Assembly: GCA_049472395.1 (NCBI GenBank) | Contig: JBLIRR010000009.1 | Span: forward strand, 1-64,000 | DNA length: 64,000 nt | Direction of reading: 5' to 3' | Source of the DNA: JBLIRR01 sp049472395 | GTDB lineage: Bacteria > SZUA-182 > DTGQ01 > JBLIRR01 | Shown here: positions 45,588 through 54,830 of the stretch, piece by piece | Layout: the number at the start of each line of letters is the position of its first letter | How positions within the stretch are numbered: position 1 is the stretch's first letter | Notes under the pieces: model-generated | Database searches by the model: none | Told to the model about the DNA's origin: nothing | What the model saw: the letters and a program-made list of their open reading frames with translations, nothing else | Program-made: the position numbers and the translations under genes

Positions 45588-48101
45588 ATGGGGGGGAAAT
45601 TCAGACAATACGTTCTATATTTATTCACTATCACCTTTATGATTCCAATAGTAATGATAGCTTATATGGACCTTTCGTGTGCGAGGGTTCATGAATCAAT
45701 CACCTCTCACGCTGAGTTTATGTCAGCCGGTGGTTTAGTTTCTTATAATGAAATGGCTCCCCTATCTCTTCCTCTCAGTCAGATGATCAAATCCACTCTC
45801 CTTCCCGAAATGGGACCGGGACTTGCGTATACTTTACCGGGAAATTCCTCATCAATGCCACTTTCTCTTTTGCCTGGGATCCCCGGAAGCATAAATGGAA
45901 TAGGCTGCAATGGTTTTCCACCCATGGCACCTATTGCTCTCCCGATAATGGAGCCTGCATATTTTCCTGCAATGGGAGCAGAAGTTATCTTGGGAATGTC
46001 AGGCGCCATTCCTCTAATTCATGGTGGCATGCCTGCGGCAGCACCTGAAGGCTTAAATACAATGCCAATTAATTTTCATGGATATGTACCAGGCAACATG
46101 TATGGATTAATGCCTAATGGGTTCTATGCACTAAAGGATAATGGATCCCATGCAATAAATCTAAACAACATGCAGGCAGATCTTGTTGAGAGATCGACTG
46201 GGACGGGCTTAACTTCTGAGCCTCATATCTTTGCAACACCTTCGCTTCATCCGGACAATAATGACCTTAAGGAAGACATAGAGGCGATCAATTCAGATAT
46301 AGACGAAACCTATGAAAGATCAAAAGAATATATTTCTCTGCATGAAGATGAGATAGTGATGATATTTTATCCTAATGTTCCCTTTGAACATATAAAAGCG
46401 CTTCTTGCTCGTTGTGCTTTATTAGGGTGTATGGAAAAGGAAAAAAGCCGCAGGTATCCGTCATGGAGTTGGAAAAAGCATACTGCCACTCTCAAAGTGG
46501 GAAGTCTGAAAAATTTTCTCTATGAGTCAGAAATATATAGGCTAAAGGCTCATCTTTCCATGCGGGGCAGATATGAGCGAGAATACGCATCGGAAATACT
46601 TCGCAAGGGATTGGTACGGGAATATCAAAGGTCAATTAGCAGTGGAGAGCTGGATCCATTTAATATTATTCAATATATTGAACCTAAACTTGATATACCG
46701 AAGAGAAAAAGCTATGCTTTCTATCCGAACGACCTACATTTTCAAAAGGTTCCGAGTATCTCTAATCCGTTGGTCCTTACACGACCGCAATGGTATCTTG
46801 ATGAAGAACATTTGAATCTGCCTCTTGCCTGGGAAGACCCTGTCAACAATTTAATACCTCCATATCTGGGGACAGGGATAGTGATTGCGGTCCTTGATTC
46901 GGGACTTTCACTTGCTCCCGGTACAAGGATCTCCGGACCCACATCACTGCCCACGATAAATCCTTTGCTTACAGATCTTGCGGGAGTAACTATTAGTCCT
47001 TATTTTTGGAACTTCATTGATAATAATAATAATATTGATGAGACCCCATATTATACTGCAGAGGGAATTCTTACCTCTACTCAACATGGGACTTTCATGA
47101 TAGGCTGTATTGCCCAGACAATCAATAATATAATCGGGTCAGCTGGGATAGCCTCAGACGTGACCATTATGCCCATAAAGGTTGTCGGACCAACTGGCGC
47201 TGATTATACTGATCTTGCCAATGGAATATATTATGCTGTCGATAATGGGGCACGGGTGATCAATTTAAGTCTTGGTGGTCCTGTAGACTCTTTAGTAGAA
47301 CAGGCTGCCATAGATTATGCCTTTGATAACAATGTCGCCGTAATCTGTGCTGCGGGCAATAATGGACAGACTGACCTTGCACGAGATACACCGGTGTACC
47401 CGGCTGCCTATCTTACTACTATCGCTGTAAGCGCTACCGATTATAATAATGATCTTGCTTTTTACTCAAGTATCGGCAACACAGCGACAGGGTCGAACTA
47501 TATCCCTGGCACGAGTGCAATTGCCGGCACTGCCCCCCTTGATGCAGCATATACAGATGACGATTATGTTTCGGGTTCGACATTTATCATTGATGTATGC
47601 GCTCCCGGGGGAGATATAATAGATGGAAATCAGGATGGATATACAGATGGTATTCTTGCCCAGCATATTGATGGGACATTCTATTCTGTAATCATTGATG
47701 ACGTGGGCAATGAAGTCAGGTTCGTAGACATTATAGGAACTTCTCCAGCATGTGCATTAGTTTCAGGGATTGTTGCTTTAATGATTCAAAAAGCCCCTCT
47801 TTTAACTCCTAATATAATTAAACAAAGGCTTAGAGATACCGCCAATTTTGCCACCCTGCCTGCCACAATAACCCTTGACTATCCTTCGACAGTGATAGAT
47901 CCGTTCACGGGAGCTATAACAATTATTATCACAACAACTACCTATACGACTGTCGCTGAGCGTGAACTGCTCTTTGGCCAGGGCTTAGTAGATGCTGCGG
48001 CAGCCGTCCATTTCGCAATAATACCTCCTGTACCTGATCCTCTGACTCTTCTTCCCGTTGCCCCTTTTCCGGTATCTCCCCCTTCTTCAAGGATAAAATA
48101 G
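45588..48101 (+). CDS. Exported subtilisin-like serine protease with Met/Pro-rich N-terminal region
   Basis: An 837-aa S8 protease. After a signal peptide (QYVLYLFTITFMIPIVMIAY) comes a Met/Pro/Gly-rich low-complexity region to about residue 190, then a charged helical linker (200-390). The catalytic domain begins near 405: Asp in IAVLDSGL, His in QHGTFMIG, Asn in CAAGNNG, Ser in GTSPACALVSG (replacing the usual GTSMAAP). The core appears complete and probably active at the surface. AAGGAGG precedes the ATG. A palindromic repeat follows the gene. Confidence 0.9.
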   Translation: MGGKFRQYVLYLFTITFMIPIVMIAYMDLSCARVHESITSHAEFMSAGGLVSYNEMAPLSLPLSQMIKSTLLPEMGPGLAYTLPGNSSSMPLSLLPGIPGSINGIGCNGFPPMAPIALPIMEPAYFPAMGAEVILGMSGAIPLIHGGMPAAAPEGLNTMPINFHGYVPGNMYGLMPNGFYALKDNGSHAINLNNMQADLVERSTGTGLTSEPHIFATPSLHPDNNDLKEDIEAINSDIDETYERSKEYISLHEDEIVMIFYPNVPFEHIKALLARCALLGCMEKEKSRRYPSWSWKKHTATLKVGSLKNFLYESEIYRLKAHLSMRGRYEREYASEILRKGLVREYQRSISSGELDPFNIIQYIEPKLDIPKRKSYAFYPNDLHFQKVPSISNPLVLTRPQWYLDEEHLNLPLAWEDPVNNLIPPYLGTGIVIAVLDSGLSLAPGTRISGPTSLPTINPLLTDLAGVTISPYFWNFIDNNNNIDETPYYTAEGILTSTQHGTFMIGCIAQTINNIIGSAGIASDVTIMPIKVVGPTGADYTDLANGIYYAVDNGARVINLSLGGPVDSLVEQAAIDYAFDNNVAVICAAGNNGQTDLARDTPVYPAAYLTTIAVSATDYNNDLAFYSSIGNTATGSNYIPGTSAIAGTAPLDAAYTDDDYVSGSTFIIDVCAPGGDIIDGNQDGYTDGILAQHIDGTFYSVIIDDVGNEVRFVDIIGTSPACALVSGIVALMIQKAPLLTPNIIKQRLRDTANFATLPATITLDYPSTVIDPFTGAITIIITTTTYTTVAERELLFGQGLVDAAAAVHFAIIPPVPDPLTLLPVAPFPVSPPSSRIK

Positions 48102-48114
48102 CAGGTAGGAAATA

Positions 48115-48184
48115 CAGTAATTCTAATTTTGGACACATACCATGTGGCGGTCGAGGAATTTAACAGTTAAAATTAGAATTACTG
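48115..48184. repeat. Palindromic dispersed repeat, copy 2
   Basis: Perfect 16-bp inverted arms CAGTAATTCTAATTTT (48115-48130) and AAAATTAGAATTACTG (48169-48184) enclose 38 nt. The arms differ from copy 1 (24488-24529) only by a compensated C/T to G/A pair. Both copies continue inward from the left arm with a G..CACATA segment. It sits just after the subtilase gene. Confidence 0.85.
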
Positions 48185-48257
48185 TAGACAATAAAAAGAG
48201 GTGGAAATTTTTTGACCTTTGCATTATCATGTAAAAATTGCAAAGGGAAAAAAATTA

Positions 48258-48380
48258 ATGAAACCTGTATTCAGATCAATTATCACATTATTCTTATTAT
48301 TCTTAGGGGGGAATACGTCTTCCGCCTCAGACAAAATACCCTTTGGACACAAATTGGTAAAGAAAAAGCAGGGGAATTAA
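48258..48380 (+). CDS. Small exported peptide (40 aa)
   Basis: An ATG at 48258 opens a 40-codon gene with a clear signal peptide (KPVFRSIITLFLLFLGGNTSSAS) and a short basic tail (DKIPFGHKLVKKKQGN). Its TAA (48378-48380) directly precedes the cyclase ATG at 48381, and the cyclase ribosome site (AGGGGA) lies inside it, so translation is coupled. Too short for standard ORF calls. It may be a ligand, a stub of a larger periplasmic protein, or a leader. Confidence 0.5.
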   Translation: MKPVFRSIITLFLLFLGGNTSSASDKIPFGHKLVKKKQGN

Positions 48381-49787
48381 ATGAAAGGTTGTTCCTCGCT
48401 GCACCTTCCAATCTGGATCCAACTCTCAATCGCAACCACGCTTATCATTGTGTTTGTCAGTTTCTCACTAAGTTTTATTATTCTCAATCGACAGAGAAAA
48501 CAGCTTTATACACAGAGTGGCAAAATCGGTATGGTCAGCCTGAATTATTTCGCTCACAATGCTCGAATTCCCCTTCTTGAGAATAATATTATTGCGTTAA
48601 ATACATTAATAAACGATGCCTCTTCCGTAGAAGGTCTCGTGTATGCCTTCATAATAGATACCAACAACCGGATAAAGGCCCATACGCAACACGATAAAAT
48701 TGATACGATCTTTGAAGGTTTTGACAATATGAAAAACATTACTGAGGATGGGCTCATCACCTCTTTTGACTATTCTGCTCCGTCCAAAGAACATATCTTG
48801 AATCTCAGCCAGCCGGTTATTTTTCAGGAAAAAAAACTGGGGTATGTTAATGTCGGGGTTTCCATAGACTTCATTAAACAGATTATCAAAAAAGAAAGGA
48901 TATCAATTATTGTTATGACCATATTCATTATCTTTATGGGAATTCTGATAACCACGCTATATGCATTTCGTTTTTCTCGCCGTATCTCACACTTAGTTTT
49001 CGCTACGAAGGAAATAGGCAAGGGAAACTATCACTATAAAATGCCAATCACGGGGAATGACGAATTAGGGCACCTTGCCAAGGCATTCAAAAAGATGAGT
49101 CAGTCACTTTGGCTCAATTCCTTGATGGAGAAATCCTTCGGCAAATATGTAGGACATGAAGTGCTGAAGATGATTTTAGCGGACCCTGAAAGCGACTGGC
49201 TTAAAGCTCGCAAAAATGAAGCTACAATACTCTTTTGTGATGTCAGGGGGTTCACCTCCTATTCTGAAACTAAGCAACCTGAAGATGTGGTTGAAGAACT
49301 TAATGAATACTTTGAAATTGCCTCACATGTTATCTTTGATCATCATGGATATATTGATAAGTTTATTGGGGACGCAGTCCTGGCTGTCTTTGGCGTGCCG
49401 GTTTATCATAAGGATCACATAAAAATGGCCATAAGGGCAGCGATAAAAATGCAAAGCGAATTTAGCAAAGCGGCTCAATGTGGGAATGGACTTCTTACCT
49501 CGATAGGTATCGCCATTAACACGGGAATAGTCGTCTCGGGGAATATAGGCTCTCAGATGAAAATGGAATATACTGTTATTGGTGACAGCGTCAATATTGC
49601 CTCACACCTCACCAGCTTTGCCGGCCCCGGAGAAATTATTGTCAATAAGAATATCTATGAGCACATTGGGGACGTGATAGATGTGATTCCGCTTCCCCCC
49701 CGGAAAATAAAAGGCAAGTCAGAGATGGTTGAACCATATAAAGTGCTCAATATCAGGGAGACGCCCATCGCTCATGTTTGTTCATAA
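48381..49787 (+). CDS. Membrane adenylate/guanylate cyclase (class III) with HAMP domain
   Basis: A 468-aa protein with two transmembrane segments (residues 12-34 and about 172-194) around a periplasmic sensor. A HAMP linker (EIGKGNYHYKMPITGNDELGHLAKAF) and a class III cyclase domain from residue 275 follow. Metal-binding Asp lie in ILFCDVRGFT and FIGDAVLAVFG, and YTVIGDSVNIASHL is typical of bacterial adenylate cyclases. It would make a cyclic nucleotide in response to an external signal. It heads an operon with two LysM-type envelope proteins. Confidence 0.93.
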   Translation: MKGCSSLHLPIWIQLSIATTLIIVFVSFSLSFIILNRQRKQLYTQSGKIGMVSLNYFAHNARIPLLENNIIALNTLINDASSVEGLVYAFIIDTNNRIKAHTQHDKIDTIFEGFDNMKNITEDGLITSFDYSAPSKEHILNLSQPVIFQEKKLGYVNVGVSIDFIKQIIKKERISIIVMTIFIIFMGILITTLYAFRFSRRISHLVFATKEIGKGNYHYKMPITGNDELGHLAKAFKKMSQSLWLNSLMEKSFGKYVGHEVLKMILADPESDWLKARKNEATILFCDVRGFTSYSETKQPEDVVEELNEYFEIASHVIFDHHGYIDKFIGDAVLAVFGVPVYHKDHIKMAIRAAIKMQSEFSKAAQCGNGLLTSIGIAINTGIVVSGNIGSQMKMEYTVIGDSVNIASHLTSFAGPGEIIVNKNIYEHIGDVIDVIPLPPRKIKGKSEMVEPYKVLNIRETPIAHVCS

Positions 49788-50802
49788 TACACAATATCTT
49801 CTGCAGCTCTTAACTTGTTGTATAATTCTTCTCTATTCTGCGTGCGCCAGGATCAATTCCAATCCCAACTTCCATGACTTCGTCATTATGAAAAACGACG
49901 ACTTCCTCATTGTGAAAACTTCCATGGCTACTGAGTGCTCTACTCTTGCAGCTCGATACTTGGATGATCCGGATAAAGCCTTTCTGATTGCTGAGTTCAA
50001 CGGTATAGAAGCCGTAAGTTCCGGGCAGGAAGTAGTAATCCCGCTGCACCCTTTTCGGTTGGGCGGATTAGAGACTAATGGCTATCAAATGGTTCCTGTA
50101 TTAGCATATCAAAGAGTGTCGAAGGATAGAGCAGATGAGGTAACCGTTGCTATGGAACATTTTGAAAAACAGATGAAATACCTCAAAAAGAATGACTACC
50201 ATGTAATTACGCTCGATCAACTCTTCAATTTTATAAATTTTAAAGAGCAGTTACCTAAAAAATCCATAGCCATAACTTTCGATGGATGCTCGGATTCTTT
50301 CTATGAGATTGCATGGCCACTATTGAAAAAGTACGATTTTTGCTGCACTCTCTTTCTTGACATCGATTGTATAGACACAGAGAATACCCTTTCGTGGGAA
50401 AAAATAAATGAATTGTTAGAAATGGGAGTTGATATCCAGCCCTACATTAATATGAATAGAAATATAGATAATATAGAAAAAATTAAAGAAGAAGGAACAT
50501 TTAGTGAATATGTTACAGCTATTGAAAGGGAGCTTATTCGATCACAAGAAGAATTCAAAAGAAACGCGAATAAAGAATGCAAATATCTGGCATACGATTA
50601 CTCCAAGGATAGAAAATTCACTAATCTTTTTATAATACTTTTAAAGAAACATGGGTACAGGGCAGCGTTTACGACGAGGGATCATGCGAATCCTTTTTTT
50701 GTTGATAATTACATGATTAATCGGTCAGTAATATATGGTACCTATGATATGCAGAAATTTAAAAAGAGTTTAGTCACCTTTTGGAAAATCGATCTGCAAT
50801 GA
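49774..50802 (+). CDS. LysM plus degenerate polysaccharide-deacetylase-like lipoprotein
   Basis: A 342-aa protein from ATG 49774, overlapping the cyclase end. The signal region LLTCCIILLYSAC suggests a lipoprotein. A LysM-like segment (residues 45-85) precedes a NodB-type fold (PVLAYQRVS, SIAITFDGCSDSFYEIAWPLL, LAYDYS, GYRAAFTT). The usual TFDDG is TFDGC, and the His-x3-His metal site is replaced (DIQPYINMNRN), so deacetylase activity is doubtful. It may be a peptidoglycan-binding pseudoenzyme. Confidence 0.75.
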   Translation: MFVHNTQYLLQLLTCCIILLYSACARINSNPNFHDFVIMKNDDFLIVKTSMATECSTLAARYLDDPDKAFLIAEFNGIEAVSSGQEVVIPLHPFRLGGLETNGYQMVPVLAYQRVSKDRADEVTVAMEHFEKQMKYLKKNDYHVITLDQLFNFINFKEQLPKKSIAITFDGCSDSFYEIAWPLLKKYDFCCTLFLDIDCIDTENTLSWEKINELLEMGVDIQPYINMNRNIDNIEKIKEEGTFSEYVTAIERELIRSQEEFKRNANKECKYLAYDYSKDRKFTNLFIILLKKHGYRAAFTTRDHANPFFVDNYMINRSVIYGTYDMQKFKKSLVTFWKIDLQ

Positions 50803-51824
50803 AAAAAACGCTTGTGCGCTTTTGTGTGCTCACTCTTCTCGTTATTCTTTTTAGCGGGTGTGTTATTATATCCAAAAATTTGAAGAGGTCCTCTCTGCCC
50901 TTATCAAAATGGTATGAGATAAAAGCCTTGGAATATGAAAATAGGGGAGAATTGCAGTCGGCTCTCCTTTGTTGGCGGATTGTCAAAAGTCAAAATCCCG
51001 ATGATAAGAAAATCTCCGATACAATAGATAAATTGGAGGCATATATAAAGAATAAGGCGGATGAGCATTTCAGGATCGGCATCACCAATTATAGAAATAA
51101 ATCCCTTGATGAAGCTCGAAAGGAATTCTTAATCGCAATAAGGCTTAATCCCAATCACAAAGAGGCCCTTCTGTATCTCAAAAAGGAGCTTACTTATGAA
51201 GAGTACACCACTTATAAAGTAGAGAAGGATGATACCTATGAAAAAATCAGCCGCAAGATTTATAAAAATCCTGGACGGAGCTTTATCATTGCCCATTTTA
51301 ATGATCGAGCTCCTCAAGAAAAACCTGTACCTGGGGAGCTCCTTAAGATTCCTCTTCTTGATGAAAGATTTACACGGCCAAGTATTGACGTGGAAAAAGA
51401 GCTGATTAAAGCTAAAGACTTATTAAATCTAGACAATTATAAAGAGACCTTGCGTATTATTGAAAAAATCCATGAATATTTCCCTGAGAATAAAGATGCT
51501 ACTCACCTGAAAAATCAAACCTATTTACAGCTGGGGATACTGCTGAAAGAGCAAGAAGACTACATTCAATCGCTCAATATGCTTAACAAGGTTGATCCTT
51601 CGTACAAAGATATACAGGACGTTATATCAGAAGTGAAAAAACTTAAGAAAGCTCAGGCTGATATGCACTATAACAAAGGGGTCATACATTTTGTTAATGA
51701 TCAGCTAAAAGAAGCAATAGAGGAATGGGAAAAGACGTTAGCTCTCAATCCAGAGGATGAAAGAGCGATAATTAGCATTAAACAAACCCGCAACTTACTG
51801 GAAAAGTTAGAGAGTATTAAGTGA
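50799..51824 (+). CDS. TPR/LysM lipoprotein
   Basis: A 341-aa lipoprotein from ATG 50799, overlapping the upstream stop (ATGA). Lipobox LFSGC lies near residue 20. Tetratricopeptide-like helices occur at residues 35-125 and 210-335 (HYNKGVIHFVNDQLKEAIEEW, LALNPEDERA). A LysM-like insert (YTTYKVEKDDTYEKISRKIY to GELLKIP) lies near residues 135-180. With the preceding gene it probably forms a peptidoglycan-associated envelope complex connected to the cyclase. Confidence 0.8.
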   Translation: MKKTLVRFCVLTLLVILFSGCVIISKNLKRSSLPLSKWYEIKALEYENRGELQSALLCWRIVKSQNPDDKKISDTIDKLEAYIKNKADEHFRIGITNYRNKSLDEARKEFLIAIRLNPNHKEALLYLKKELTYEEYTTYKVEKDDTYEKISRKIYKNPGRSFIIAHFNDRAPQEKPVPGELLKIPLLDERFTRPSIDVEKELIKAKDLLNLDNYKETLRIIEKIHEYFPENKDATHLKNQTYLQLGILLKEQEDYIQSLNMLNKVDPSYKDIQDVISEVKKLKKAQADMHYNKGVIHFVNDQLKEAIEEWEKTLALNPEDERAIISIKQTRNLLEKLESIK

Positions 51825-51860
51825 TCGGAAATCACCAAATGTATTAATGTACTGAATTTT

Positions 51861-53132
51861 TTATTGTGTCATCTCGCCTTTGAACCATCGGTGTTCTGCT
51901 CCTTCCATAATTTCTTTGGTGACACCTGATAAGAGACGTTCAGCCTGGGGAATCAGGGTGGTATAGAATCTCTTTACATAATCATTGAGTCCATGTAACT
52001 GCACATACGCAGGTCCCATCATCGCAAGTCCATTCCTTGCCTCTCTTCCATCAATATGCCAGAGATAGTAATAGGTCCACTCAATTTCTTGGTTAAAGGG
52101 CACCGGATCTATCACCTTTGCATGTGCCAATTTCTTAATAATCTCTTTTGCGGATTGTGCAAACTTGTTATTATACAGCTCGACTCCGGCATCGTACTGC
52201 TTGTAAAAATTATACACATAATTGGGATTATGGCAGGAGTGACACACATCTTTCATCGCCCCACGTTTTCGTTCCCATTTTTCCATTTTAAATGAAACTT
52301 CTGCTCTATTGTTCCATGATAATCGAAACCCGATGTCGTGCGTGCTTGACTGATTTAATGTCGCTGCCACATGACAGGTAGCACAAACCGGAGCTGCTGA
52401 ATAATCGATACCAACCACCCATGTGGGAGAGCCAAAATTCATTTCACTTTGATGACTTCTATATCGAATCGCATGTTTCGATTCTTCATAGACTTCCTTT
52501 TGAGGATGATCGGGGCCGAGATGACATCTGCTGCATGTCTCAGGAGTTCGCGCTTGCGCGCGGGAGAAGTCATGTCTGGAATGACAGGCGGAACATGCTC
52601 CGGATGTTCCATCGGGATTAATTCGGCCAATCCCAAAATTGGGCCAGGTTTCGCTGCTCAGCTCACCATCATTAACCTCCACAATGGAGCCATGGCATTG
52701 CTGGCACCCTAAGATATACGCGGCAATCCCTTGAACGGTTTCTCCCAAATATTTATCTGGCGATCCGGAAATTTCGCCTGCTTTGGCGTGTGTTGAGTTG
52801 AGAAATTGTTCTGCTTCAGTCTCATGACAATTCCCGCAGTCTTGTGGGGAGACAATCACTGAGATGAGACGTTCATTATAATGCTCTAATTCGTCCGGGT
52901 CACCGGATTGCGCTTCATGACATTCAAAGCAGCCGATACCCGATTCAGCGTGACTGCTCTTCTGCCATGAATCTACAATAGAGGGATTTTTCTTTGTATG
53001 ACAGGCAAGACACTCCTGTGTTTCCTCCGAAACAATTGCTTTCGAGGTAAATACATCTGATGTGGTCTCCTTGTATTGTGAACATGACAGTAAATAGAAA
53101 CAGCAGAGAATAATTAGATATTTTTTATTCAT
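51861..53132 (-). CDS. Octaheme c-type cytochrome, HAO-like, lipoprotein
   Basis: A 423-aa exported cytochrome with eight CxxCH sites: CLACH, CFECH, CGNCH, CQQCH, CSACH, CSRCH, CATCH and CHSCH. The C-terminal region (WHIDGREARNGLAMMGPAYVQ) resembles hydroxylamine oxidoreductase-family octaheme proteins, including reductive members. Lipobox LLSC near residue 17 suggests membrane anchoring. It is the last gene of the Nqr/Rnf-like operon, 17 nt after nqrF, so it probably exchanges electrons with that complex. Substrate unknown: nitrite or hydroxylamine, or simply an electron conduit. Confidence 0.88.
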   Translation of the reverse strand: MNKKYLIILCCFYLLSCSQYKETTSDVFTSKAIVSEETQECLACHTKKNPSIVDSWQKSSHAESGIGCFECHEAQSGDPDELEHYNERLISVIVSPQDCGNCHETEAEQFLNSTHAKAGEISGSPDKYLGETVQGIAAYILGCQQCHGSIVEVNDGELSSETWPNFGIGRINPDGTSGACSACHSRHDFSRAQARTPETCSRCHLGPDHPQKEVYEESKHAIRYRSHQSEMNFGSPTWVVGIDYSAAPVCATCHVAATLNQSSTHDIGFRLSWNNRAEVSFKMEKWERKRGAMKDVCHSCHNPNYVYNFYKQYDAGVELYNNKFAQSAKEIIKKLAHAKVIDPVPFNQEIEWTYYYLWHIDGREARNGLAMMGPAYVQLHGLNDYVKRFYTTLIPQAERLLSGVTKEIMEGAEHRWFKGEMTQ

Positions 53133-53149
53133 AATGCTCTCCTCTTTTA

Positions 53150-54226
53150 TTAGAATTTGTCATACCAAATCCTCTCCTCCGGAACACCTTTTTCTTTTAA
53201 GACCTCGGTAACAGCATCAATCATAATTGGAGGACCACAAAGATAGGCTTCGGCATCTGCTCCTCCCATCAGATACTTCTCTATGATTTTATGAATAAAG
53301 CCTCTCCCACCCTTCCAGTTGGGGTCTTCTTCCGAGAGCGCCGGATAGTAGTGAAAATTGGGACGTACTTGTGCAAGTTCTTCAAACATCTTATGATCAT
53401 AGAGATCTTTTATGGTTCTGCTTCCATAATAGAGTTCAAGCACTCGTGAATTTACATGGCTGCACCAGTATGCAATTATGGCCTTAATAGGGGCTAATCC
53501 CACGCCTCCCGCAACACAGACAATTTTTCTTGCAGAATCTGTTTTGAGATAAAAATCCCCGTATGGCCCTGAAAAGTGAACTTTATCGCCAGGTTTTAGA
53601 GAATGCAGATACGAAGAGCCGTAACCTTCCGGGATCAATTTAACGTTTAACTCTATCATTTCTTTATTATCAGGATGTGAAGCGACCGAGTATGCTCTAA
53701 AATCAAGATTGCCTTCAGGGGTGACAAAATTCACCTGTACATATTGCCCTGGTTTCGCATGAAACTCATCTTTAGGAAGAAGCCCAATACAAATTTTTTT
53801 AATATCTGACGTCACCAGGGAAGAGGAGAGTATCTGACCCTCATATTCTTTGATCTCAAGATATTCAGGCGGGATCAGGACCTTTAAATTATTTCTCACC
53901 TTGAGCTGACAGGCGAGCCTGAACTTATGCTTGACTTCCTTGGAAGTAAGAAGTAAGGTTTCAGTAGGCAAAACCTCCCCACCGCCTTCGGGCACCCGCA
54001 ATTTGCAATATCCACATGTGCCTTTACCTCCACAGGAGGAGGGGATAAAATATTTATGTTCAAAGAGCATTCGAAGCAAACTTTTGCCGCCTGTATCGCT
54101 AAATTCTTTATCATCATTGATAATGATTGTGCACACGCCATAGTGCGAGAGGAGTTTCGCAAGGAAAATAATGAAGATTCCCACTATCACCATATAAATA
54201 TTGATAAAAATGAGTGCTTTAATCAT
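53150..54226 (-). CDS. nqrF: NqrF-like NADH dehydrogenase subunit
   Basis: A 358-aa protein with an N-terminal transmembrane helix, a [2Fe-2S] site (SCGGKGTCGYCKL with a distal RLACQL Cys), an FAD motif RAYSVASH near residue 178, GPYGDFYL, and an NAD site AGGVGLAPIKA. This is the NqrF layout, somewhat short against the usual 400 or more. It takes electrons from NADH into the pump. It occupies the place where an Rnf operon would carry rnfB. Confidence 0.92.
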   Translation of the reverse strand: MIKALIFINIYMVIVGIFIIFLAKLLSHYGVCTIIINDDKEFSDTGGKSLLRMLFEHKYFIPSSCGGKGTCGYCKLRVPEGGGEVLPTETLLLTSKEVKHKFRLACQLKVRNNLKVLIPPEYLEIKEYEGQILSSSLVTSDIKKICIGLLPKDEFHAKPGQYVQVNFVTPEGNLDFRAYSVASHPDNKEMIELNVKLIPEGYGSSYLHSLKPGDKVHFSGPYGDFYLKTDSARKIVCVAGGVGLAPIKAIIAYWCSHVNSRVLELYYGSRTIKDLYDHKMFEELAQVRPNFHYYPALSEEDPNWKGGRGFIHKIIEKYLMGGADAEAYLCGPPIMIDAVTEVLKEKGVPEERIWYDKF

Positions 54227-54251
54227 ACGAACCCCTCTACCTTACTCTGCG

Positions 54252-54830
54252 TTATATGCTTGTTATCCCTGTAAAACCAATAAATGCCAAGGCCATAATT
54301 CCGGCCAGTATTGCAGTAATTCCTTGCGCCTCGAAGTTTTCAGGGGGATCACTGAAAATCAATTTGTTTCTTAATGCGCCAATTGTCACAATGGCAAGCA
54401 TCCAGCCTATCCCTGACCCGATACTGAAGACCATTGTCTGAAGAAAATTGTAGGCCCTTAATATCATAAAGAGTGAGATGCCGAGTATGGCGCAATTCAC
54501 GGTAATGAGGGGTAGAAAAATCCCAAATGCATGATAGAGTGCAGGTGAAAATCTATCGATAAAGATTTCCATAATTTGCACGATGGTGGCGATATTTAGG
54601 ATAAATACAAGAAATTGAAGGTACTGAAGCCCCAGGGGAAGAAGAATATAATAATATATAACCCAATTGGCCAGGGCAGTCACAGTCATAACGAACGATA
54701 CAGCCATGCCCATGCCGAATGCGACACGAATATTCTTAGAAATAGTAATAAACGGGCACATTCCCAAAAAATATGAGAGTGCGATATTGCTGGTTAAGAT
54801 AGAAGCAAAGAGAAGTAATAAGAGATTCAT
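54252..54830 (-). CDS. nqrE: NqrE/RnfA membrane subunit
   Basis: A 192-aa protein with six transmembrane segments. Conserved Cys in ALSYFLGMCPF and TVNCAILG are the half-site ligands of the intramembrane iron site shared with NqrD. Details such as GMCPFITISKN and the C-terminal QGITAILAGIMAL look closer to NqrE than RnfA. It overlaps nqrC by 4 nt. Confidence 0.92.
   Translation of the reverse strand: MNLLLLLFASILTSNIALSYFLGMCPFITISKNIRVAFGMGMAVSFVMTVTALANWVIYYYILLPLGLQYLQFLVFILNIATIVQIMEIFIDRFSPALYHAFGIFLPLITVNCAILGISLFMILRAYNFLQTMVFSIGSGIGWMLAIVTIGALRNKLIFSDPPENFEAQGITAILAGIMALAFIGFTGITSI

Noticed and set aside
48212..48580. 122-aa frame before the cyclase
   Set aside because: Runs out of frame through the cyclase start; the 40-aa signal-peptide frame at 48258 and the cyclase frame explain the region.
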